Origin: TMP-7 sp038212445
GTDB taxonomy: Bacteria > Acidobacteriota > Terriglobia > Bryobacterales > Bryobacteraceae
Direction of reading: 5' to 3'
Length of the DNA stretch: 64,000 nucleotides
Assembly: GCA_038212445.1 (NCBI GenBank)
Contig: JBBQUM010000035.1
Location: 13,588 to 77,587 of the forward strand
The translations under genes were made by a program, and so were the position numbers. Shown in pieces: positions 35,355-43,044 of the stretch. Every line of letters begins with the position of its first letter. The first letter of the stretch is position 1. The notes below the pieces were generated by a model that searched no databases, had not been told where the DNA came from, and saw only the letters and a list, made by a program, of their open reading frames with translations.

Positions 35355-37034
35355 GTGGTAGGCACGCCGGAACTAAGTCCCGAACTCGCTGACGCAGCAG
35401 ATGTCCTGAGTGACCAGCTTCGAATTCACTTACAGCGTCTGGCCGAGGCCTTAATGCCTTACGCCGATCTGTTGGAAAAACGGTTTCTGGCACGCCTCAG
35501 AGCTCTCAAGTATCAGAGAAAGCAAAGAGATGCACTTGCGGCGATCACTCTGGGAGCAGCCGCCCGCATTCTTACCCGCGGCATGCAACCGCTACGCTTT
35601 ATCGAACAGGTGGAATATAACGGCCGCAGACTGGCCAAACTCAACCTGCCCCCAAGTGCGATTCTCACGGCTTTGCTCGAGTACGATCGCCTGTTGACGC
35701 CGACTCTTAGTGACGCCATGCCGGGCGAAGGAGGCAATCTTCAGTGGGTGCGAGAACAACTTCATTTTTGCGTCATCCTGACGCTGAACAACGCCTACTA
35801 TCAAGTCCGCGAGGCAGAGACCCAGGCCTTCTACGAGCTGTTCCGGGTGGAATTGGAATCTCGAAACCTCCACCAGTTGCTGGGCAGATTCATGGAGACT
35901 TTGGTCTCAGTCTGCAACGCCGACGCTGGTCACCTTTATCTGCTTAGCGAGAACGGCAAAACCTGGTCCAGGCAGGCTGGGCTACCGAAAGACACTGATA
36001 CCCACACGGTCCCCAATACCGCGGCTCTCAAGAGGTCGCTGTCCACGCCTCGGTATCTCGACAGAAAGATGTCCGACAGCCGGCCGCTGCTCGATGAGAA
36101 TTGGAACGACCGCTACGAATCCTGCTGGTCTATTCCGTTGACTGCGGGCGGCAAGATCGCGGGTGTGATGCAGTTCGGTTTCCGCCGTCACTACGAATGG
36201 CTGCCGCGGGAGCAGGAACTGCTCGCCGCCGCCGCCGAACGTTGCCTGATGGCCGCCGAGAAGGCTCGGCTGATGGAAGATCTCGCAGCTAGCGAGGAGC
36301 GGATTCGCCAACTCGCTGAGCATATGCTGCACGTCGAGGAAATGGAACGCCGCCGGGTGAGCCGCGAGCTTCACGATGAAGCCGGCCAATCGCTGCTGTG
36401 CATCCGCCTCCAAATGGAATTGCTGGAGCAAAGCCTCCCCGAACACGAAGTGGAGTGGCGGGCACGGCTCCGCGAAGCTCGGGAGATGACCGAAAGGACC
36501 ATCCTCGAGATGCGTAGGTTGATCGCCGCTCTCAGTCCCGCTGTGCTCGAACAGCTGGGCCTGGGCGCTGCCCTGCGGCAATTAGTCAATCGTTTTCGCC
36601 GGCTTCATCCCTGCCGGGTTCGCCTTCAACTGAATCGCACCGCAGGATTGCCACAGAAAACCGAAGTCATCGTTTATAGGCTGGTTCAGGAGTGCTGCAA
36701 CAACATCGGCAAGCATTCTTCAGCCTCCCATGTAAACATTTCCGTCTCGTCTACCGATGGAATGTTGAAGCTGATCGTAGAGGATAACGGAATCGGCTTC
36801 AAGGTAGACGAAGCCTTAGCGCGACGTGATTCATTCGGATTGTCAGGAATGCGCGAGCGTGTGGCACTGCTGGGCGGTCGGTTCCGGGTAGATAGTAACC
36901 CTGATGGCGGAAAACGCGAGAAGGGCACAAAGATCCGCATCGAACTGCCGATATCGACAGAAGGGAGACGCCGTCCTCCCGAAGTAGCAACAAGGGACGG
37001 GGTGGGCTTAGCAGTACGAGCACTCCCGAAGTAA
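35355..37034 (+). CDS. Sensor histidine kinase with GAF domain (NarL-type partner)
   Basis: A 559-aa cytoplasmic kinase starting at GTG 35355. Residues 1-160 form a helical region, possibly a globin-like or RsbR-like sensor. Residues about 170-305 are a GAF domain (FMETLVSVCNADAGHLYLLS, IAGVMQFGFRRHYEWLP). A HisKA_3 dimerisation domain follows with His340 in RRRVSRELHDEAGQSL, then the HATPase domain with VYRLVQECCNNIGKHSSASH (N box) and VEDNGIGF (G1). No membrane helix is visible, so the signal is cytosolic. Its stop overlaps the first base of the response regulator's longest frame, so the two form a two-component system. Confidence 0.93.
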   Translation: MVGTPELSPELADAADVLSDQLRIHLQRLAEALMPYADLLEKRFLARLRALKYQRKQRDALAAITLGAAARILTRGMQPLRFIEQVEYNGRRLAKLNLPPSAILTALLEYDRLLTPTLSDAMPGEGGNLQWVREQLHFCVILTLNNAYYQVREAETQAFYELFRVELESRNLHQLLGRFMETLVSVCNADAGHLYLLSENGKTWSRQAGLPKDTDTHTVPNTAALKRSLSTPRYLDRKMSDSRPLLDENWNDRYESCWSIPLTAGGKIAGVMQFGFRRHYEWLPREQELLAAAAERCLMAAEKARLMEDLAASEERIRQLAEHMLHVEEMERRRVSRELHDEAGQSLLCIRLQMELLEQSLPEHEVEWRARLREAREMTERTILEMRRLIAALSPAVLEQLGLGAALRQLVNRFRRLHPCRVRLQLNRTAGLPQKTEVIVYRLVQECCNNIGKHSSASHVNISVSSTDGMLKLIVEDNGIGFKVDEALARRDSFGLSGMRERVALLGGRFRVDSNPDGGKREKGTKIRIELPISTEGRRRPPEVATRDGVGLAVRALPK

Positions 37035-37081
37035 TGATTCGCCTTCACGGCGAAATTCTTGGAACAAGGTCGACTAGACAT

Positions 37082-37747
37082 ATGGCCAAAATTCGAATCA
37101 TGCTGGCGGACGATCATACGTTGTTCCGCCAAGGTATCCGGACGCTGATTTCAGCCGAAACCGATATGGAAGTTATTGGGGAAGCTTCTAACGGCGGCGA
37201 CGCGGTCGACAAGGCCGCGGAAGTGCGTCCCGACGTTGTGTTGATGGACATTGGTATGCCAGGCCTCAGCAGCTTCGAGGCAACCCGTCAAATCAAGAAG
37301 AACCGGCCAGAGACGAAAGTCCTGTTCCTGACAATGTACGACGACGAAGATTACCTCGTCGAAGGCATGGAGGTCGGAGCCAGCGGCTACGTCCTGAAGG
37401 ACAGCCCCTCGGCCCAACTCGTCGCCGCAGTTCGCGACATCTGCCGCGGTGGCAGCTATCTCAGCCCCCGTATGCTTTCCCAACTGGTGGACGATTTCCG
37501 TTCTCGTATCAAGTCGGCCAACCGCCTGCCGCGGTTCGCAACACTCACCACCCGTGAGCGCGAAGTATTGAAGATGCTCGCGGAAGGCAACTCGGTCAAA
37601 GAGATTGCCTGCGATCTGAACCTCAGCGTTAAAACAGTCGAGGCCCACAAGTTCAACCTCATGCGCAAGCTGGACATCCATAACAAGGCTCAGCTGGTCC
37701 AGTACGCCATCCAGAAGAAGATCATCAAAATCCCCAATCTCGTCTAG
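37082..37747 (+). CDS. LuxR/NarL-family response regulator
   Basis: Receives phosphate from the upstream kinase and regulates transcription. From the ATG at 37082 the protein has 221 aa and starts MAKIRIMLADDHTLFRQGIR, the normal start of the family. An in-frame ATG at 37034, overlapping the kinase stop, would add 16 unrelated residues. The receiver domain has Asp10-Asp11, phospho-acceptor Asp56 in VLMDIGMPG and the conserved Lys in LKDSPSAQ. The C-terminal LuxR helix-turn-helix includes LTTREREVLKMLAEGNSVKE and LNLSVKTVEAHKFNLMRKL. A strong hairpin follows 30 bp after its stop. Confidence 0.94.
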   Translation: MAKIRIMLADDHTLFRQGIRTLISAETDMEVIGEASNGGDAVDKAAEVRPDVVLMDIGMPGLSSFEATRQIKKNRPETKVLFLTMYDDEDYLVEGMEVGASGYVLKDSPSAQLVAAVRDICRGGSYLSPRMLSQLVDDFRSRIKSANRLPRFATLTTREREVLKMLAEGNSVKEIACDLNLSVKTVEAHKFNLMRKLDIHNKAQLVQYAIQKKIIKIPNLV

Positions 37748-37777
37748 CTCGACTACGCGATCTGAGAATTCTGCGGC

Positions 37778-37807
37778 TTGGTCCCCACTTATACAAGTGG
37801 GGACCAA
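37778..37807 (+). terminator. Perfect 13-bp stem-loop after the two-component genes
   Basis: TTGGTCCCCACTT (37778-37790) and AAGTGGGGACCAA (37795-37807) are exact reverse complements around the loop ATAC. It lies 30 bp after the response regulator stop and 15 bp before the ComEC start. No run of T follows, so it is not a textbook intrinsic terminator. It may be an RNA-stabilising hairpin, a Rho-assisted terminator or a protein-binding palindrome. Confidence 0.5.
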
Positions 37808-37821
37808 ACCCTAATCAGATC

Positions 37822-40347
37822 GTGCGCGAACCTCTACTCCTACCCCTCGCCTCCCTCATCGCGGGCATTTGCCTCAACCACTTCATCCCCTTCTCTCTTC
37901 TCGAAATCGGCTTCACCATAGCGCTGCTTTCAGTTGTCTCGCTGCTGTCTTACGGATTCGCCTCGCAAACCTTCACTCGGATCTCTGTCGCCATAACCTG
38001 CATCGCTGCCGGCGCCTGCATGAGCGTGATTCACAAGCCCAGCCCCAACCCGACCATCGATGCCACCTCGGAAGAGACCGTCATCCTGTCCGGCTGCGTT
38101 GTGGATCCCCCCATCTTCACTGTTGACCGCGAGCATTTTTCGGTGGAACTCGCGCCCGGCGCCCGTGCCCGCGTGTCGATGGCCCTTCGCCCTGGCGACC
38201 CGCTCATAGCCCTCGACTACGGCCAGCAAGTGGAATTCGACGCGCGCGTCCGCCCGCCTCGCAACTTCGGCAATCCGGGCGCGTTCGACTATGTCCGCTA
38301 CCTGGCCCGCCAGGAAATCTTCTGGACAGCATCGGTCCGCGCCGGATCGAAGATCAGCATTCTCCCCGGCGTCTGCGGATCGCGCGCGCTCGGTCTGATT
38401 TATGGCTTGCGCCAAAAAGCCCTCGCCCAGATCGATTATTTGTATCCGGGAGACGCCTACGCTGCGGGCATGATGGATGCCATCCTGATCGGCGATTCCA
38501 CCCGCCTCGAGAAGGTTTGGACCGATCACTTCCGCCGCACCGGGACGTTTCATGCGCTGGTGATCTCCGGCCTGCACGTCACCGTACTCGCCGGCGTCCT
38601 GCTGTTTCTGCTTCGCGTGTGCCTGGTGAAGGAACTTCCGGCACTCGCGATCGCCGCCCTCGGAGCCTGGCTCTACGCCGGAGTATCCGGATGGTCCGCG
38701 CCCGTCGTTCGTGCCGCCGCAGGCTTCTCGGTGTACCTCTGCGGACGCTATTTCTTCAGGCGAGGCCGCGTACTCAACATGCTTGCCATCATCGGAATCG
38801 GCTATCTGGTCTACGACCCGGGGCAACTCCTGGACGCGAGCTTCCAACTCTCGTTCTTCTCGGTGGCGGCAATCGGCGCCTTCGCAGTCCCGATTCTCGA
38901 TCGAATGTCGGGCAAATATCGCGACGCGCCGCGAGACCTCGACGACATCGGACGCGATCCCCGCATGACACGCCAATCCTCAGCCCTGCGTGTTGAACTG
39001 CGCCTGTTAGCCGAAACGATTCATGCCTGGGTTCCATTCCCAAAGAAATGGACTCTGACTATCTTCAGCTACCTCGCCCGCTTCGCCCTCTGGACCTTCG
39101 AAATGATCGTTATCTCAGCGGTGATCCAGATCTCGCTGGCGCTTCCCATGACGCTCTATTTCCATCGCATCTCGGTGACCGGACTCACCGCCAATCTACT
39201 GATTGTTCCGCTCTTGTCCGCGGTTGTTCCAATCGGCTTTGCCGCCGTGTTCACCGGATGGCACCCTTTCGCCTGGACCGCGCTCCAGTTGTTGAGAGCG
39301 TCGGAATCGGTCGCAAACTGGCACACCAATTTCGAACCCGGCATCCGCGTTCCTGACCCTCCCTTCTGGCTCGGCATCACACTGGTGGCGGCGCTACTGC
39401 TCACTGCTGTGTCGTTGCGCCTGAAATCGCGCTGGTGTTGGCCAGCCATAATCACATCGCTCAGCCTCTTCGGGTTGATGTTTGCCTCCCCTTTCAAGCC
39501 CGACCTGTTTCCAGGAACTTTGGAACTCACTGCGATCGATGTCGGCCAGGGCGATTCCCTCTTGACCGTGCTGCCCAACGGTCGCACCATGCTGGTGGAC
39601 ACAGGAGGTGTTCTCGCCTTCGGCCGCCGGACGAAGCCCAGAATGGACACGGGCGAGGATGTCATCTCTCCATACTTATGGTCGCGTCATCTGCGCCACC
39701 TGGATGTCGTCGCCATCACCCACGCGCACGAGGATCACATTGGCGGCCTGAACGCGATCCTCGACAACTTCCGGCCGGCTGAGTTGTGGATCGGGGCCAC
39801 GCCAGACGCCGACGGTTGGATCGGCCTCGAGAATCACGCTCGTGCGCTCGGCACAAAGGTCGTCCATCTATATGCGGGTGACCGTCGCGACTACATCGAA
39901 GTACTGGCGCCGCTCGAAGGATACGAAGCGGGCCCGGCCGCAAAGAACAACGACTCGCTCGTTATGCGCGTCGTCTACGGCGAACACTCGCTACTGCTCA
40001 TGGGCGATCTCGAGAAATCCATCGAGTATCAGCTAGTGGCCAACGACGCCATACGTCAGGCCACGGTGCTCAAGGTAGGCCATCACGGCAGCCGGACTTC
40101 CAGCACTGAAGAGTTCATCGCTGCCGTCCAGCCCGAGTTCGCCATGATTTCCGCCGGCTTCGAGAACTCGTTCCACCACCCGCACCCGGATGTCCTGCGT
40201 CGTCTTGAGGATCACCACGCGTTTGTGTTGCGAACCGACCTCGAGGGCTTGCTCACCATACGATCCGACGGGCACCGTCTGTTCGTCAGCAGGCCTGCTC
40301 ACGAAGCATCGCCCTGGTTATCGGATTGGGCAGAGACTGGGCGCTGA
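37822..40347 (+). CDS. comEC: ComEC/Rec2 DNA uptake channel protein
   Basis: An 841-aa inner-membrane protein that would carry single-stranded DNA across the membrane during transformation. It starts at GTG 37822 with two N-terminal helices, then an OB-like DUF4131 region (about 70-190). The Competence domain of several TM helices spans about 215-540 (FHALVISGLHVTVLAGVLLF; GVSGWSAPVVRAA). A C-terminal metallo-beta-lactamase-like nuclease domain covers about 560-800 with AIDVGQGDSLLTVLPNG, THAHEDHIGGL, and KVGHHGSRTSSTEEF. Length and domain order are standard. No other com genes are nearby. It is convergent with the GH15 gene, one base apart. Confidence 0.93.
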   Translation: MREPLLLPLASLIAGICLNHFIPFSLLEIGFTIALLSVVSLLSYGFASQTFTRISVAITCIAAGACMSVIHKPSPNPTIDATSEETVILSGCVVDPPIFTVDREHFSVELAPGARARVSMALRPGDPLIALDYGQQVEFDARVRPPRNFGNPGAFDYVRYLARQEIFWTASVRAGSKISILPGVCGSRALGLIYGLRQKALAQIDYLYPGDAYAAGMMDAILIGDSTRLEKVWTDHFRRTGTFHALVISGLHVTVLAGVLLFLLRVCLVKELPALAIAALGAWLYAGVSGWSAPVVRAAAGFSVYLCGRYFFRRGRVLNMLAIIGIGYLVYDPGQLLDASFQLSFFSVAAIGAFAVPILDRMSGKYRDAPRDLDDIGRDPRMTRQSSALRVELRLLAETIHAWVPFPKKWTLTIFSYLARFALWTFEMIVISAVIQISLALPMTLYFHRISVTGLTANLLIVPLLSAVVPIGFAAVFTGWHPFAWTALQLLRASESVANWHTNFEPGIRVPDPPFWLGITLVAALLLTAVSLRLKSRWCWPAIITSLSLFGLMFASPFKPDLFPGTLELTAIDVGQGDSLLTVLPNGRTMLVDTGGVLAFGRRTKPRMDTGEDVISPYLWSRHLRHLDVVAITHAHEDHIGGLNAILDNFRPAELWIGATPDADGWIGLENHARALGTKVVHLYAGDRRDYIEVLAPLEGYEAGPAAKNNDSLVMRVVYGEHSLLLMGDLEKSIEYQLVANDAIRQATVLKVGHHGSRTSSTEEFIAAVQPEFAMISAGFENSFHHPHPDVLRRLEDHHAFVLRTDLEGLLTIRSDGHRLFVSRPAHEASPWLSDWAETGR

Positions 40348-40348
40348 G

Positions 40349-42205
40349 CTATTCCTGCCAGTCGCGCCGCTTGTCGCCCAGGCTCAGATCGAGATTCACT
40401 GCCGCGCTAATGAGAGCCAGGTGAGTGAACGCCTGAGGGAAGTTTCCCAGGGCCTCGCCGCGCGCCCCAATCTGCTCGGCGTACAGCCCCAGATGATTGG
40501 CGTACCCGAGCATCTGTTCGAACATGAGACGTGCATCGTGCAGCCGGGCGGGTTCTTGAGCGCCGGCGCGCGTGAGCGCCTCCACCAGCCAGAACGTGCA
40601 GATGTTAAACGTGCCCTCGGTGCCCTTCAAACCATCGGGCGTCTTGTCGACGTCATATCGGAAAACGAGTCCGTCGGAAACGAGTCCGCCATCTTTCGGA
40701 GACTTGTTCATCGAGTCGAGCGTACGCAGCATTCGCGGGTCGGTCGGCGACACGAAGAACACCAGCGGGAACACCAGCGTCGACGCATCGAGCGCGTCGC
40801 CGCCGTAATGCTGGACGAACGCCCCGCGTTCCCGCGACCATCCCCGGGTCATAACATCTTCATATATCTGATCTCGTACCTTCAGCCAGCGGTCGCGATC
40901 AGCCGGGAACGAGCGCTTGTCCGCCAGCCGCAAAGCACGGTCGACAGCCACCCAGCACATCACTTTCGAGTAGGTGAAGTGACGCCGGCCGCCGCGAACC
41001 TCCCAGATCGCCTCATCCTTGTCCGTCCAGTGGTCACAAACCCAGTTGGTCAGCCTGCGCAGGTAAAACCACAGGTCGTAGGAGATGGGGTTGGCGTGCT
41101 TGTTGTAGAGGTACACCGAATCCATCAGCTCGCCATAAATGTCCAATTGGAGCTGATCGTAAGCGCCATTGCCGATGCGAACCGGCGACGATCCTTTGTA
41201 TCCCTCCAGGTGATCAAGCGTCTCCTCGGTGAGCGTGTGCCGGCCGTCGATCCCGTACATCACCTGCAACGACCCCTCGGGCGACATCTCATGACAGCGG
41301 GAATCGAGAAACGCCATGAAGGCCGTTGCTTCCTCCGTGAAACCAATTCGCAGCAGGGAATAGAGAGTGAAGGCGGCGTCGCGAATCCAGGTATAGCGGT
41401 AATCCCAATTACGATCGCCGCCGATGCTCTCGGGCAGACTGCAGGTGGCCGCCGCCACAATCGCCCCCGTCGGCTCGTACGTGAGTAGCTTCAGTGCCAG
41501 CGCCGACCGCAGAACCATCTCCCTCCACCGTCCCCGGTAGGTGCACTTCGCCACCCACGCACGCCAGTAGTCGATGGTCTCGTGGAATAACTGGTCGGCT
41601 TCTTCGTCGGTCAGCCCGATAGGCTCATCCAGCGTTGCGCCCCTCAACCGGTGCAACTCGAAGCTGGTGCCTTCCCCTTCTGAGAGCGTAAACTCGGCGG
41701 CGACACTCTGGCCATCCGTGGTCATCGGTACATCGGCCGCGAGCGCGAGATTGAGGCCCTTTGAGAAGAATTTGGCCCCGCCCGGCACAATCCTCACCTC
41801 GTGACTGTCCCTGGCATAGTTGAACGCCGGCGAACAGGTGAGCCTGAACGTCATCGTCCCGCGCACCACCTTCACCCGCCGAACCAGCCCGTGGTATCCG
41901 ATGCCAGAGTTGCGCTTGATGCCGATCGGCATGTGGTCAACAATCTCGCCAACGCCTTCGGGCGACAAAAACCGCGTCACCAGAACATTGGTCTCGGGCC
42001 AGTACAACTGCTTGTGGCTGATATCCTCTTGCGTCGGACAGATGCAGAAGCGCCCACCCTTGTTATCGTCCAGGATTGCCGCAAACACACTAGGTGAATC
42101 AAAATGCGGGAAACACAACCAGTCGATGGAACCTTGCTTTGAGACGAGTGCGACCGTCCGGAGATTGCCGATCACTCCGTAGTCTTCGATTGGTTGATAT
42201 GCCAT
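40349..42205 (-). CDS. GH15 family enzyme (glucoamylase/trehalase-like)
   Basis: A 618-aa cytoplasmic enzyme of the GH15 (alpha/alpha)6-barrel family. The N-terminal beta domain begins YQPIEDYGVIGNLRTVALVS and SIDWLCFPHFDSPSVFAAIL. The barrel contains NWDYRYTWIRDAAFTLYSLL, and the C-terminal GTEGTFNICTFWLVEALTRA carries a conserved Glu of the active site. There is no signal peptide, in line with intracellular glucoamylase- or trehalase-type members that act on maltooligosaccharides or trehalose. It follows the DUF2007 gene by 15 bp. Confidence 0.93.
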   Translation of the reverse strand: MAYQPIEDYGVIGNLRTVALVSKQGSIDWLCFPHFDSPSVFAAILDDNKGGRFCICPTQEDISHKQLYWPETNVLVTRFLSPEGVGEIVDHMPIGIKRNSGIGYHGLVRRVKVVRGTMTFRLTCSPAFNYARDSHEVRIVPGGAKFFSKGLNLALAADVPMTTDGQSVAAEFTLSEGEGTSFELHRLRGATLDEPIGLTDEEADQLFHETIDYWRAWVAKCTYRGRWREMVLRSALALKLLTYEPTGAIVAAATCSLPESIGGDRNWDYRYTWIRDAAFTLYSLLRIGFTEEATAFMAFLDSRCHEMSPEGSLQVMYGIDGRHTLTEETLDHLEGYKGSSPVRIGNGAYDQLQLDIYGELMDSVYLYNKHANPISYDLWFYLRRLTNWVCDHWTDKDEAIWEVRGGRRHFTYSKVMCWVAVDRALRLADKRSFPADRDRWLKVRDQIYEDVMTRGWSRERGAFVQHYGGDALDASTLVFPLVFFVSPTDPRMLRTLDSMNKSPKDGGLVSDGLVFRYDVDKTPDGLKGTEGTFNICTFWLVEALTRAGAQEPARLHDARLMFEQMLGYANHLGLYAEQIGARGEALGNFPQAFTHLALISAAVNLDLSLGDKRRDWQE

Positions 42206-42220
42206 GAGCGCTGACGGGCG

Positions 42221-42727
42221 TTAAACTCCCTCGCTCAGGCGTTCGGCTTCTTCAGCGGCGGCCGGACCGGCGGCAATTGCTTCGGCAATTAATTGGCGGG
42301 CACGCAAAGCATCCCCTTTCGGGACCCGCACCTCAAAGCCGAGATTGGGCAGCACCGAGTCTCCAATGACGATCGTCTCAATTCCGGCGTCCTTCAAAAG
42401 CGAACTGACCGCCGTAGCCTCCATCTCCTGCGTCAAGCCACCAGCAGGTCTCGAAAAGACGGTCTCCAAATCCAATTCTTCAGACTCGCTACCAGACTCG
42501 GCGCCCGCAGGCTCACGCCGCACAAGTTCCTCAGCAGCGCTCAGATTCTCGGTCTTGACCCGAACTTCCCAGGCGCCCTGGGGAATGCCGGGAGCCTGAT
42601 CGTCCAGCAACACAGCCGGGATTCCCTGCGCCTTTAGAACTTCAAGTTGGCCACGGGCATCTTCCTCAGCGGTCTCATCCGCGCTGCGGAAGACAGTCAC
42701 GAGCTCAGATTGATCTGCCATATCCAT
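42221..42727 (-). CDS. Tandem DUF2007 (putative signal-transducing) protein
   Basis: A 168-aa soluble protein from the ATG at 42727 (MDMADQSELVTVF); ATG 42721 is equally possible and a longer frame to 42754 is less likely. Two copies of a small alpha-beta DUF2007-like fold are seen. The first is SELVTVFRSADETAEEDARG ending in AWEVRVKTENLSAAEELV. The second is LETVFSRPAGGLTQEMEATA ending in FEVRVPKGDALRARQLI. An acidic linker rich in Glu and Ser joins them. DUF2007 proteins are proposed to be PII-like sensors, but no ligand is known. It precedes the GH15 gene and probably shares its transcript. Confidence 0.75.
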   Translation of the reverse strand: MDMADQSELVTVFRSADETAEEDARGQLEVLKAQGIPAVLLDDQAPGIPQGAWEVRVKTENLSAAEELVRREPAGAESGSESEELDLETVFSRPAGGLTQEMEATAVSSLLKDAGIETIVIGDSVLPNLGFEVRVPKGDALRARQLIAEAIAAGPAAAEEAERLSEGV

Positions 42728-42825
42728 GAGAATGACACAATCGCCACCCAACAAGTTTCGTTAAAAGTTAGCCCCAACCTGTCCCGTCTCGAAGGTTACC
42801 GATAGAACGAACTTTAATGTAAATG

Positions 42826-42854
42826 TAGACAAGGTTAGGGCGGCATCGTTATAG
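42826..42854 (+). promoter_or_regulatory. Sigma70-type promoter of the 43045 gene
   Basis: TAGACA (42826-42831; five of six matches to the -35 consensus), a 17-nt spacer and TTATAG (42849-42854; TATAGA one base later is an alternative -10). The expected start of transcription is near 42861, leaving a 184-nt leader before the ATG at 43045. Confidence 0.5.
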
Positions 42855-42860
42855 ACTGAA

Positions 42861-43044
42861 AGTACAACCTAGCTTTTTAAACTCTTCTCGACGAGCCGTA
42901 GCTTGCGTCGTGGCCGTCAGTTGCCCTTCTACCCGTGTAGGTGGACGGGCCCGGAACGCTCAGCCTCGGGATTTGCGGGTCTAAGCCCCGTGTGTCGTTT
43001 TGCTGCCCACTTGAGCCGGGTGAGTGTTTTATTGGGAGTTGTAG
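42861..43044 (+). ncRNA. Structured 5' leader or small RNA, unassigned
   Basis: GC-rich sequence with several possible hairpins: CGACGAGC/GCT..CGTCG at 42889-42910 around CGTA, CTACCCGTGTAG near 42929, and CGGG/CCCG pairs near 42966-42990. TACAAC near the predicted 5' end (42863-42868) is exactly complementary to GTTGTA (43038-43043), which sits between the GGGAG ribosome binding site and the ATG. The ends can thus close into one long irregular hairpin of about 184 nt that masks translation start. The size and shape recall 6S RNA, but I cannot confirm any Rfam family. It may be a cis-acting regulator of the downstream gene or an independent RNA. Confidence 0.35.

Noticed and set aside
37034..37081. 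Earlier ATG for the response regulator
   Set aside because: The 16 added residues are not part of the receiver fold, and family members start at the MAKIRIMLADD-type Met.
40190..41488. Plus-strand open frame of 432 codons across the comEC end and GH15 gene
   Set aside because: Both overlapped genes are clearly real; the frame has no recognisable protein features.
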